Of a stretch of 64,000 nucleotides of DNA, positions 25,231-36,938 are shown piece by piece; within the stretch, counting starts at the first letter, position 1; every line of letters starts with the position of its first letter. Origin of the DNA: Pocillopora verrucosa (taxonomy: Eukaryota > Cnidaria > Anthozoa > Scleractinia > Pocilloporidae); assembly GCF_036669915.1 (NCBI RefSeq), contig NC_089320.1, positions 10,704,233 through 10,768,232 on the forward strand. Direction: 5' to 3'. The position numbers were made by a program, and so were the translations under genes. Below the pieces are notes generated by a model, which had not been told where the DNA came from, did not search any database, and worked only from the letters and a program-made list of their open reading frames with translations.

Positions 25231-28200
25231 TCACTTATGCCAATCAACGTCGCTTGAGGAATCTTGAAACGCCTTACTTTGAACCTGATAATGTTCTGGT
25301 ATCCTCAAATACCTACAACGTCTGATTTCCTCGAAAGAAGCCGCCACAGACGGTTTCTTTTTCCCCGAAACTTTCTCTCGTTCTTTTTGTTTTTGTATTT
25401 CCAACATGGCAGTCCTAAAGTCGCCATCAGAACGAATTTGAGATAGGGCATGAAACCATTTCGACTTTTTCAGAGGCTCCGTTATTTCTCGAAATTTGAC
25501 TGGCTTGTGGAATGCTGAAAGTTGTGTTTTAAGGGTAAAGGCTGTTAAATTACCAGCAAACATTTTATCGTCAGAGGCCTCGTGAACTTTTAACATGGAC
25601 GATGCGCGAGTCCTGTAGGCGGGTCGTCTGTCTGCGCAAGGCGAAAGGGTCATTTGGTTATAGGAGCCTTGTTCTATCGAAGTTTCGTTCGGTTGATTTA
25701 TTTCAAAACCCATCGCGCTTTGTACTTCCTCAAAAGGGTCCCACAGTGGTTCCAATTCCTTTGAGCAAGTTTGTAAGGCCTCCTGAATGTCACCTGTGGA
25801 TTTACGCATGAATGAAACTTCATCAGTTGACAGAAGATATCGAGTTTGCTTTTGATTAGATGGAAGTGGCACGTGATCACATATTTTAGCAAAGTTAATC
25901 CTGTCGTGGTTTTCTTGCTGTACGGTTTCTTTTTTAGGATAATTGTCGTTTTCTTTTCCTGATTTTTCAGCCAAAGGTACTGAAAGGCTTCGGCTCCTGT
26001 CGACCTTGTAAATGCCTTTGCAGCTTGAGGTCTGTTCTTCCAAAGTACCATGCTCGTTGATCCACGGATCAAAGGCCACAAGCCTCGCGCATGCCCTAGC
26101 TCTGTTCAGTTTAGGACTTCTGTAAATTTTGCTGTTGTCCAAACTGTCAGCATCATTTGAGACGATGGTTGAACCAGAAGAGTTTCGTTCCGGTTGGAGA
26201 GGAGGGTTTCGAGAAGTCGACTGCAGTTTTGGTGATGATGGAGTCAGAGAATTAGTAGAAGAGCCATTAGAGCTATGTATTTTCGTTTCCTTCGGAAATA
26301 ACTCCCCTTCTTGTTCTTGGGCTTTTATATCTATTTCTGTTTCATTTTGTGATTCCTTTTCAGAGTTAACTATACCACTTGGTGTATCGGTCTTCTTTAA
26401 CTCTGAATTTCTGGGCGCTAAGTTTGTATCGTTTTCCTCTTCCTCCATCGAGGGGATCACACCGCTGGATGTATTCGTTTCCTTTAATTGTGAGCAACTT
26501 GACCTTACGTGCTCCTTTGTTCCCCCATTTTCCCCATCGTCAAAACTAACTTTAACTTTATTGGTTCTCTTTGAGCGTGGACTTTTGGGCTCTGTGTGCA
26601 TCTCTTTTTCGCTTTTCTCCCCAGTGTCGGTCTCAACGTTTGGTATATCGGCCCGGTTTAATTGTGAAGTTGACAATCTAGGGTCTTTCTTTAACTCTTT
26701 GTAACTTTTCTCCACAGAGTCAAACAAAACCTTAAGTGTATCGGCCTTCTTTAATTTTGGGCTTCTGGCCCCTGTGTGAATCTCTCTCTGGGATTTTTTA
26801 TCTCCAGAGTCAACCATGGCGTTGAGTTTATTTGCCCTCCTCAGTTGTGGACTTCTGGGCGCTGTAAACGTCACTTTTTTGTTTTTCTGCCAACAATCAA
26901 CCATAGCACCAACTCTATTAACCCTTTTTAATTGTGGACTTCTAGTTCCTTTGGGCACTTCTCTCCGTCTTTCTTCCTCATTGATGACCATAACGGCAGT
27001 ACCCACCTCCATCGACTGTGGACTTTTAGAATGCGTGGAGGCATTTGAGTTGTCGACGATCTTGACTTCGGCAGCACTATTTGGCTCTTTGCTTAAGCAC
27101 GAGAGGCTTCGTACTCGCTGAAGAATAGGGCTTCCTTGTTGTTTTGCTGAAGGTAGTACTTCGTTCTCCTTTACAACCATTTGCTCCTCAAGTGATTTAA
27201 TTTTCAGTTTCTCTTTAGTCATTATATTTCTTCTTTCCACTGCCGAATCGAGCTCACCCGAAGTTATTTCTGCTCTCGTTGACGGTTGAATTACAGAGAC
27301 GTTGACGAATTTGCTGTGATTAACATTAGAAGCATTTTTATTCCCTGGAGGTTTGGTAAAGCAAGCCACCGGGCTCATTGCCCGCAGAAATTGAGGACTG
27401 GAACTTAATTGTACTTTGTTAGGTGCTCTCATCATATTTGGAGTACCCACATGGCTAACGGTTTCCCCTATCATCTTAAGATTTTCCTTCACAACTGTAA
27501 GGATTGAGGGGGTGGAAACACAGAGGTACCTTTTGTCTTCGGTTTTCTGAGGGTTTACTTTAAGATGACCGATCGGAATAAACTCTTTTATCTCTCTTGT
27601 GACTGATATGGATGGTGCTGACAAAGACTGTTTAAGACGCGGACTTTCAGTAGCTTCTCCATCGGGTGGACTGTCCAGAGTTCTAAATGAAAAACAAAAA
27701 ACAAGTTTGCTCAGAACCTTCAGAGAATACTTTTTTTAAGCCTCGAAAAATACATCACCAAGAAGAAATTAACCTACTTTAATTTTGCTTGGGTTGAAGA
27801 AGTGTTAAAATGACTTATTGTGTCGATCCTTTCAGGCCTCCCGTGTTGCAATGTGTTCTTCAATATTCTGGATGAGGTAGAAGTATCTTCCTGCTAAGAT
27901 GTAGAGAAACTAATGTTTACTTATGTATCCACGCTGGAAACTCAAGATGTTAGGGAAACTCAAGACGCTAACAAAATAGGACAAGGACTTCAAGCTATGT
28001 GAAGATGGTTTTCATATCTTAACGGTTTCCTGTTGCCCAAATACATTCACTGAGAAGACAGAGTTGCTCACTAGTGTACAGTGTACCGTGAGTAGCTCCT
28101 GTTCATCTCCAGCCCAAGTTTTTACTCCCACCATACGTCGACATTGATTAATGAAATGCCTGAATTTGCTATTTAACCGCTTTAAACTTTGTTGAATTCA

Positions 28201-30270
28201 AGGTTACTTCGCTCCTTTAACGTAGTTTGATTCTGCGTATCAAAACACCGAGCCTTTAGATAAACGTGTGGAAATAACCGGCTTTTTTAACGAAAAATTG
28301 TGTGCCACTCATCGAGCTGGGTGGAAATTAACTTGAGTGTTCCATCTCCAGTCCCAGTCCATCTCCTGTTCAATATAAGCCTGTAGCTGGGTAATATTAG
28401 GGCTATTTTGTTTCTGTCAAAAAGTAGTTAGTTTTACTATGCGGTCGAGGAATTAAACCCTTCGAGTGACTAGCATCTAATTTCCCCTTACAATATACCC
28501 CTGATTCAAACATTTCGGTCACGACATTAAAGGAAATGATCACCAACTTGATAAGCTCTTGATTGTTTAACAAATTCTCCTTGTCAGCGCCCTAAGACAT
28601 GGATGTAAAACATTATGGAGGATATGCATTCTGATATTAGGGTATAAAGAGTTGATCAGGTGCTTTGTTTATATCAAAGACGTGCACGACATTTCGCAAA
28701 ATTGAGCCAAAAGTTCGTGTTGTACTGCAATGTAAACGTAATAACTTCCTAAATCCTTTTACCTCAGCAATTAAGAAATCGTGTTTCACCTATAATTAAG
28801 CTATTGTGGTTATTATGACAATTGTAATCTCTTTTCAATATTATTGAAGAAAGATCACTTCTTTTCTCTAGCAGGCGCCAACCAGACTACTTGCTAATCC
28901 ATCCATTAGCTAATGGCCTTACTAGCAGTTAAGACAATTTTTAATACATTTATTTAATACATTTAGAGTGACCACTGAATTTCTTATTAGTGAGCACAAC
29001 TGGGGCTGAAAGCGGCAATAGAACTCAAATTTCATGACGATTTTGTGTGCATTGTGCGATTGCAGTAAGTAAATACACTTTGACAAAATGAAGAAAACTA
29101 ATTTGAACCCACACACTAAAATATCAAATTTATTAGATCGTGAGCATAGTTTGGGATCTACCGTTCTTTTTCAATTTACTTCTGGTTTATAACAACAGAA
29201 AAAACAACAAAAACCACTGCTATAATCAGCGTGACATGTTAGACAGTCTAGCGCTTAGTCAACGTCGCTAAAGTGTCATTTATAGGTTGTGAACAGGCTA
29301 TAAAGATGTCAGCTCCAAGTAAATGTCTAAGGAAAAGCCTTTGTCAAAGCGTGTCGATGAGATGTCTTTGAGTAAACTCATTAAATATGTCGGCATTTGT
29401 GAACGATAATTACAGAGGTGTTTTCCTAGTTTTACCGATTTTTGTAGCGGCGAGGAATGATAGTCTCGAAATGTGAGAAAGGGGAAAACTTTAAACTTTT
29501 TGAGGTTTTCTCTAATCTATTTTTTATCTAACCCCGCCTTTTTATATTCTGGCAAGCACTACTCTGCGGAAATAATGTGGCAAACACCCGAAAGAGCGAT
29601 TAAACAACTTAAAAAGATTTGACGCATTATGACGCGTTGATAAAATAACTATACAGCTTGCGATTCACGCCTAATCATGAGATAAAAAGAAACGTTGTAT
29701 ATCCTATATAAAAATGCTCCTACGGCAGTTTTCACCAGAAACCACGAAAATTTCGTAAATTATTCAAGCTTATAAGACAGAAATGTTAGGGCCAATGAGT
29801 AGTTGTTTGTTTTGACTGCCCTACACGATTATGAAATCACTTAGATAAAAACTTTCACTGGCCCCTTGTCCAAAAGGTAATTCTACTTGTTTTCTCTGAT
29901 CAAAAGACTCGCTTAAACGTTAAAGACGCACCACGAAACAGGGGCTTAAAGGAAACAAACGTCAATGTTCGTCTATCACAGGATTTAATTGGTGTCTCTT
30001 GTTCGAATCGGCCCGGCAGTTTTAGAGTCCGCTTCTCTGTCTTAACTAGTTCAGCAAAAATAATCGATCTAATCAAAGTCATTAATGACAAACCTCCACG
30101 TTTGCTCCTTGCTGATTTGTATTCCTCTCATTTCTTCTGTTTCGAAGCTTTTCAAATATATTTTCTGGCTTTGAGAATTTCACAGCTTTGCCTTGGGCAA
30201 AAATAGGTTTTAATCTCTCTTCATCATTGTCCGAAAACGTAGGTGTTTGTCTCGAACTTTTCCCATCCAT
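25231..30270 (-). CDS. Unknown gene A: repeat-containing protein with C-terminal CRYLRIP motif
   Basis: I do not recognise this family. The model joins, in order, 30270-30094, 27890-27778 and 27682-25231, giving 913 residues. ATG is at 30270. Donors are GAG|GTTTGT and AAA|GTAGGT, and acceptors are TTAGCAG|GAAG and TTTAG|AACT; intron phases are 0 and 2. Exon 1 encodes a charged segment (KPENIFEKLRNRRNERN). The rest is hydrophilic, Ser/Lys/Glu-rich and probably disordered, without signal peptide or membrane helix. About eight tandem repeats of 28-30 residues, consensus RSPQLKRANKLxxMVDSxEK, span residues ~316-552, with looser SPxLxR copies outside. The C-terminus holds a likely helical domain: SKWFHALSQIR (from ~837), a Lys/Glu-rich coiled-coil-like stretch, then RRCRYLRIP (~884-892). 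That domain is shared with neighbour gene B. An intracellular scaffold or adaptor is only a guess. Confidence 0.75.
26310..26945 (-). repeat. ~90-bp coding tandem repeats in gene A
   Basis: SP-type repeat starts fall at regular 28-30-codon spacing (about 316, 345, 374, 404, 434, 464, 493 and 523 in the full protein). The best copies read RSPQLKRVNRVGAMVD, RSPQLRRANKLNAMVD and RSPKLKKADTLKVLFD. Later copies are eroded (NSELKKTDTPSGIVN). The DNA has diverged, so this is not a recent minisatellite expansion. The first of the eight copies lies just outside the stated right edge. Confidence 0.8.
28453..28665 (+). mobile_element. CCCTTTAACTCC-type MITE-related copy in gene A intron
   Basis: It starts AAACCCTTCGAGTGACTAGC and includes GGAAATGATCACCAACTTGA and ACAAATTCTCCTTG, blocks also present in the copy at 59.5 kb. 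It lies in the 2.2-kb first intron of unknown gene A. No other content was identified in that intron. Confidence 0.6.
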
Positions 30271-31570
30271 AGCAGTTTAAAATTACAACGAAAAATTAAC
30301 AAGAGTTACTCCTCGTGATTGAAAACAAAGAGCAGTAGTAATGCTTTTCTCGTTTCCGAGAAGAAGTCGTAAACAAAGGTTTTGGCTTATTATTCTTTTT
30401 GCCGTGGCTTATTTTAGGGCGGGTGTGATGGATGAGCGGTCATTAGGCCTGTTATTTGCTTGAAGCTCATTGGCTGTAAACAACAAAACCTATTATTTGT
30501 GTGTTCAAGTTTTTTCAAAATATCATAAACCACGCATTAGCGGATTGAACGAACTAGAATATATTGTAGTGGATTGTTTCAGTTACTAATTATCTATTTC
30601 GCAGCTAATTGAAGTTACGCTAAGCTATTATTCAGCAAAATGAGTGCGAGAGCACCCAGGCAAATTTGTTTTCAGAGCTTCATACATCTTGCCTCGCCAC
30701 TTAAACTTTTTTAAAAAGAAGATCAAAAGTTATCATCGGAGGTTTTTCTAAACAGTCTCACGATTTCAGTTTTTATTGAGTTTGTATCCAGCAAAATTAT
30801 TTTCAGAACCACCCTTCACCTGTAAATCATTTTAGACTAACGAAAGTCACTCCCAAGCTGTAACTGAAAGACGTTGTATTCAGTGAAATTTTCCCAAACA
30901 AAAGAGTATCACCCGGTCAAAGTTAGTACAAAGTTTCCAACGAGCAATGTGAAAAACTTTTAAAATACAACTGAACTTCACCCTTCATTGCACTTGAGCA
31001 CAATGATTATCAATTACTGAGCAAATCTATTGAATTCTGATTTGCCCAATATACGCTATTCAGTCGTGCTATTTACATAGGTTTATACTGAAGAAAAGAC
31101 CTCGAAATTTTCTTTACAGCTTCAGCTTTGATAGCAAACATTAAACTTATGAGATGGTCAAATAGTTAAAGATTTGAAAGAATTTGTAAAACAAGGATTA
31201 AAATGTTGAAAAATAACTACTATGTAAGGTTTAAGTATCGAAGGGTTGCATGTGCTTTTTTTAGAAAGGCATTCTTGTGAAATAAATCCACATATTTTTT
31301 CTCTTGCATAATTGAGGATATTTTATTATTCATTTTTCGTCTTTGCGACTTACGAAGTTGCATTATTTCTTACCCGCGGAAGGCCTGAATATGACTCACC
31401 GGGGTACTTCGAGAGCGTACTTTTTCTTAAATGAAAATACTCTCAGATCGTGTTTGTGAGGTCTGCGATAGGAACCGAGATATTCTTTGGTTTCCAGAAC
31501 TTTTACCACGAACGTTTTTTTAAAAGATGGCTCTGCTTTCTATTTACACTACTAAACGGATACTCAGCTG
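30271..31570. other. Gap between unknown genes A and B
   Basis: Both genes run on the reverse strand, so this 1.3 kb should hold the promoter and 5' UTR of gene A and the 3' UTR of gene B. No coding or repeat structure was noticed. Confidence 0.5.
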
Positions 31571-34283
31571 TCAATTTTTGTCAAATACCCACGATACACA
31601 GTCGCATTGTTCTTCATCTTCTTTAGAAGGCATCCTCAGGTATCTGCAGTTCTTCAGTTCTTCATATAATTGTTCCAAAGCAGCTTTCTTTTTCTCTGTG
31701 GCCAAACGATCAACCTCCCGTTGCTTCTGCAAAGCAGTCATGCCGTTCAAAAACATGTTCATATTGAAGACCTTGTGCAGAGCTTTCAACCAGTTGGCCT
31801 TACTGATTGGTGTGGTGACATTCTTCTCGTTACTTTCAGTATCCTTTTCGAGGACTTGTTTTGATTTGGATTTGACGCATTCTTTATCGTTTCCCCTTTT
31901 CTTCATAATTTTTTGTCCTGTGTCTTTTCTGAAACTCGGACCCGTTGCTGAAGATAAAGAAATAGATCCTACAGACAGTCTTTTCTTTTCCAAGGAAGAG
32001 TTCTTCACCAAATTCTTAGATTTTAGACCATGGCTAGACTGATCTACTAGCTTTCCAGAAACACCAGAACTTTCCTCGCCATCTCTGAGCGACTGCGTGG
32101 TATCTTGTGTTTGGCTTCTTGGTAACCTGATACTTGAATCGTCTTCTTTTAAGCTTTCTTGCCTTCTTAGAGTACGAGTTCGGCGCCGCCGTAACATACT
32201 TGCCGCATCTGAAGGAAGTACGAGACTTTCCTTGCGGCCGACAGGAACGACCTGAGCCTCTACAAATATCTCTCCTTCTTCTGTGTCAGATTTGAAATCC
32301 CGATCCTCGAAAACTGGAGGGAGACTTTCAAATGATCTCAGAGAACTCGCTGAATTTGAATTTCTTAATGGAAAGTTTGGCACGGTAAGAGTCTTTCTAG
32401 GCAGTACATCTTCGACTACAGGGTAAGCCGTCCTAGTGGGTCGATTAAACTTGTTCACCAGAAAGTCTTGGGCTTTACGGTCGTCAGTCTGAATTTGCGA
32501 GATATCCGTAGTGTTGGTGACAGTTGAGGCCCAAGGATTCGTTTCTTGGTTTCTCAGGGAAGAGAAATTATCAGAGTAACTATTTTTTCTCTGAGTGAGT
32601 AGCTGCAACGTTTGCATTTCAGGTGGCGATTTCCCGCACCAAGTCTGCCGTTTCAGACGAGTTCCACTGGGTTTTTCCCCTAGTACGGCGATGTTCTGTG
32701 CATACTTTGCGTCACTATGGCGACAAATAAGTTCGTCCATTGACTTTGCCACTTCGGACTTGCTCTGACTTCGCAGAGGAATAGCTGTGGTCCACGGAGG
32801 TTTTTTATCGCCAGCAAATGGGTCGTTGTTCTTTGATATTGAATTTAAAGGCTTTGTTATCTTCAAAGGCTCTGCTGACTCAACACTATTCACCAAAGGT
32901 AACTTTGGTAGCCTAGATGGAAAAGGTGAAAATGATACGGAAGTTTTAACAGAATTACAAAAAATGTTAAGTCAGTTTTGGCTGGCGCCAAGTCCCAACT
33001 GCCAGAGCTTATCCCGGTTTAGCTACATACCGACCGGAAGTCCAGCGCATTAAGGCCTCCGCGCGTCTCCCACAAACTTCAATTACATGTATGACTAAAA
33101 AAAACCAAACAGTTTTACCAAGATACGTGTAAAAATTATTTCTCTGACCTAGGGGAGGGTTGGGCGAATTCGTCAAGAGTTGATGGTGAAGTTCCTTTTG
33201 TGGTTCCTGGCGACTCTACACTGTCAGTAGAACTCAAATGCCGTCGTTTGTCAGCCTTGAACTGCAACTTCACTAAGTCAAACTGACATGGTGTGCCCTG
33301 TAGAGTGTAGTTTTGAATTCAAAGGGAATATTAAAAATTTTAAATGCGCAGTTCAAAGATAATTTTTTCTGAGTATAACACGAAACACATGGGTAGCATT
33401 GTTGCATCATGGGATTCCTGATTATGTGTACGTGCTCGCCTACACAACTGGACCACCAGCTATACTCTTAGTGATTTGTTATTGTTTGTTGTTCTTTATT
33501 CGTATCTGTGAAGTTTTGGATCCTTGGGTCTTGGATCCTCTTCCTCGCAAATACTCAGCCATAAATTCAGTTACCTCGATTGCTACTTAAAGCTCCCAAG
33601 CATAACACTGATCAGCTTAAAGTAAACATGTTTGATACAATTTAAAACGAGAAAATTACAATTCTATGTGACGATGTGAGGAGATTTTTCCGTTTGAAGT
33701 GGTCTTGTTTTGTTAATCGAAACGCATGTAAACTCGATAGGGTAATTTTTTAATTTTTTGATAGAAATCTTCTCTCAGTTTCAATATCGCTTCGTGATTT
33801 AGCCTCACACCTGGGAACCATAGACTCTGAGTTTCCACTTTATTTGTCAACATTTAATCTGTTGACGAAGACTCAAGTTAACTGGGAACTAATCAAGTCA
33901 AAAGTTATCCATCATATTTATGCTTTCCCGAGTTAGTTTTCTTGAGTGGGTCATAAAAGAAATATCAAACAAGTCTACAATTCACAAACCGCTGAAAGAG
34001 GAGTCGAACTTCCTGAGTTGTTTATTTGTCCTCCACTGACACTATTTCTTCTGCACGTCAAACTTCCCAAGCGTTTTTCTTGTTTGATTTTTAACAATCT
34101 CTTTTCTGAGCTTAGTCGTCTAAGCGCTCTTTTCTCCTCGAGGTCAATAGACCCAAGTCTTGTTCTCAAGTTCCTTTCCTCCATTTGATTTCGGGATACT
34201 GCAAAGAAGTCTTGCGACGAAGCTGCCTCAGGACCCCTATGTCCTTCGTATCCGGTATTATTCGTCTCATCTAATGGAATCAT
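31571..34283 (-). CDS. Unknown gene B: paralog of gene A with CRYLRMP motif
   Basis: The model joins 34283-33990, 33297-33149 and 32912-31571, giving 594 residues from ATG 34283. Donors are GCG|GTTTGT and CCTAG|GTCAGA; acceptors are CTACAG|GGC and CATCTAG|G. Frame holds, with phases 0 and 2, identical to gene A. Exon 1 carries a basic, helix-prone segment (EEKRALRRLSSEKRLLKIKQ). The middle is Ser/Thr/Arg-rich and probably disordered, with an acidic SDTEEGEIFVEAQ stretch and Arg-rich MLRRRRTRTLRRQESLKED. The C-terminal domain aligns with gene A: KANWLKALHKV (from ~520), a long Lys/Glu helix containing LQKQREVDR, then EELKNCRYLRMP (~565-576). The 30-residue repeats of gene A are absent. No membrane or signal segments are seen. 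Function is unknown; an arrangement of tandem duplication followed by divergence is inferred. Confidence 0.75.
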
Positions 34284-36938
34284 TTTTGCATTAAATTATC
34301 CAGTCACATGCAAAGTGGTTGAAATTAATCTGAACTGGACGAAGCTTTCTTCACTAATGACCTCGTTCGTTGCTAATTAGCTTATAAATCACCGATTCTG
34401 CTGAAGGCTTTTTGTTTGTTTGCTCATCATGTTTTGTGCATCCTTCGGTCGATATTCAAAGACCCTGGATATTACACCTAAAAGGAAACAGCAAGACCGA
34501 ATTTACATTTCAATCACAGCTGTGCTCTAAGCGAGAGAATTGAAATGAGATCTTGATGTTCTCAATGTGTGGAAAAACTTTCTTAAGAAAATAAGATTAC
34601 TCAAAATTTTGACTTTTAAGGAAAGATAGCAACTTTTTAACAAAGGTTTTCTGTGTCTTTCCACTTTGATAAAAAGGCTCATTATTATTTCATTAATTTT
34701 CGCTGAAAATGAATTGATGCGAGTATAATCATTTATATTTCGACTCCTCCCATTGACGTAACAGTTGTCCTATGAGATTTTGTAGTGACGACGCATTTCG
34801 CAACAATCGTTGCGAACTTACGATGAGCTATTTTATTTTATACCTTATTTAAGTTAATACTGTAAATCATCGCAAAATTACAAATATCAGTCAATTTTTA
34901 GTACAGATTGACAGACAGGTATATCAATATTTTACCTCGGTTTATTGGTTTTGAATAGGCAAATTTCTGAGGAAACAATTGTGATCTCAAGTGAATCAAT
35001 TGAGTGTGAAACTTAGACAAAACAAAAGCTTAGAAGCTTAGTTCTTAGTTCATGTGAAAGGGTTTTGAACGTTAATATTCAATTTATCTTAATGGATCAC
35101 AGGAATTGACGTTTGCACCTCATATATAATATAATGTTGTGCAACATTTTCTTTCACGTGGAATACCACGAAATATCCCACGATACGTGTGTATTCCATG
35201 ATATACACATCAGCCTGGATGCACGAGTTAATAGAAAGAAAATACAAGTGACAAGAGAGATATGTTCTGATATACCACTCGAATATTATCCTCTACTTAT
35301 CAAAAGGATTTCATGTTTCCGTGTCTGTTCAGTCGTGGATCGTTTATGACGTCAAAATGAAGTAAGTAAGAAATACTGGCACAGTAGGAGTCGATGAATA
35401 TTGCCCTTCGCATATTTTCACGTCCAAGCTACGAACGCTCATCCTAAGAAATGGAATTTCCGGCGTTTGAGTGGATACGAATTAGCCGGAAATAAAATAT
35501 TTCTGCGGCACGGGAGCAGTGGAGACTGGGGCAGTTTAAGTGCAGCATGGGTAGAATGGAGTGCTATAAAAGGGATGTTTATCACGTGGGAAAGCATTCT
35601 AGGCCGACACCTCGTCTTGCTCACGTTATTTTTTAGTATATATTTGATTTACTAGTGACAGTTCGAGTTTCGCAGGGGTTTCTTAGCTTATTTGCGTTTC
35701 CTAAAATTATTTAGAGTTTTCCGTGCTTTGTTGGAATACATGTGTAGTAAATAAGGGCAAAGACCTTCCAACCGTGTAGCCTTCGTAGGATGGGCTTTTC
35801 AGAGCATGAGCCACGGATCCTACCCAGATTTCCTGAGTTTTTTTCCCTATTTGGGTTTTTTCCGGCAGGTTTTTTCTGGCCTCTGTTCTGACTGTATTCA
35901 GTGTAAACTGTCGCTCAGCTCTGTTCTAGTTTTTCCTCCACATGTTTGAATATAATAAAGGTTGTTGTATAACGTAATGTTATATGTGCGGTGCTCGGCC
36001 GAAAAAACCATAATAAACCTAATGGTTTTTCTAATTCATGTTGTACTGCGTAGTGGAGCCGAAATCGTCATTTTTGTCAATACCAACCGCTATATATATA
36101 TATATATTTTTTTAAGGAATAAACACGACTGGATGAGCGATGCAGCTGCAAAGCTAGTAATTTTCATACAGGATAATATGAGTTTAAATAAAAATTGGCA
36201 CAACAGAGAGCATGTGTCTGATGGATTATTATGTATGCATCATTTCTTTTTATTGGTCCACCAGGATTACCACAGATTTCACTATAACGTTTGTAGCTCG
36301 ACCGACTGACCTGAAGAATATACTGATTTCTCAAACTCTTAGTATATCATATAATTACTAGTCTAATAAATTTTCATACTGAAATGATTAACTGGGTTTT
36401 ATGGTTATGTTTACGTGCAATTCGTTTCTGAAACCTGTCACGATTCCTCTCTTACAAACAGTTTCAAAACATGGCTGCCGGACTTTGTTCTTTTCTACTA
36501 AAGCTCCTTATAAATTCTTCCACAGTTGGAATGATAAAGCTTGTTTAGTGGGAAGTCCAACTACAGGAAAAAAATTTCAACTAATAGAAGAGTATTGAAT
36601 ATGCCTTTCATTGAAGAATGAGACGTGATGAAGATGTGTTCACTCATACTCTATAACATTTAGAGAAGATTTGTCTTGATCTTTCTTGGAAAAAGTTAGA
36701 TATCAATGAATGGTTGCCATGACAACGTCAAGAGAATGTTAAAACAAATGATATTGACTATATTTAGTGTTACCAAAGAAATGTTTCGTATCATTACATT
36801 TGTAGATCTTTTTCAAATAAATCTTCAAATATTGAACGGAATATTGAATATTGAATTGACAATTTTGTAAAACCTAACGCCCTGCAAACCTCAATATAAT
36901 CTCTGTATTTTGTTGAATCATAATTATTTTCAGCTATT
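34284..36938. other. Intergenic region upstream of gene B and downstream of CAT gene 2
   Basis: No gene is recognised. A (TA)n run lies at about 36091-36108. The segment from about 35400 to 35965 has a TATAAAA motif near 35565 and AATAAA near 35946, recalling a solo LTR (see findings), but no ends are defined. The rest is AT-rich with no visible structure. Confidence 0.4.

Noticed and set aside
26129..26704. 191-codon forward open stretch opposite gene A, plus similar forward stretches at 26816-27121 and 31527-32042
   Set aside because: They are antisense shadows of the repeat-rich and Ser-rich coding exons of genes A and B, with the Ser/Phe-rich composition expected from antisense of Lys/Glu codons.
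35401..35655. 84-codon forward open stretch containing Trp-rich sequence
   Set aside because: No similarity recognised and no supporting splice signals; it overlaps the possible LTR-like segment.
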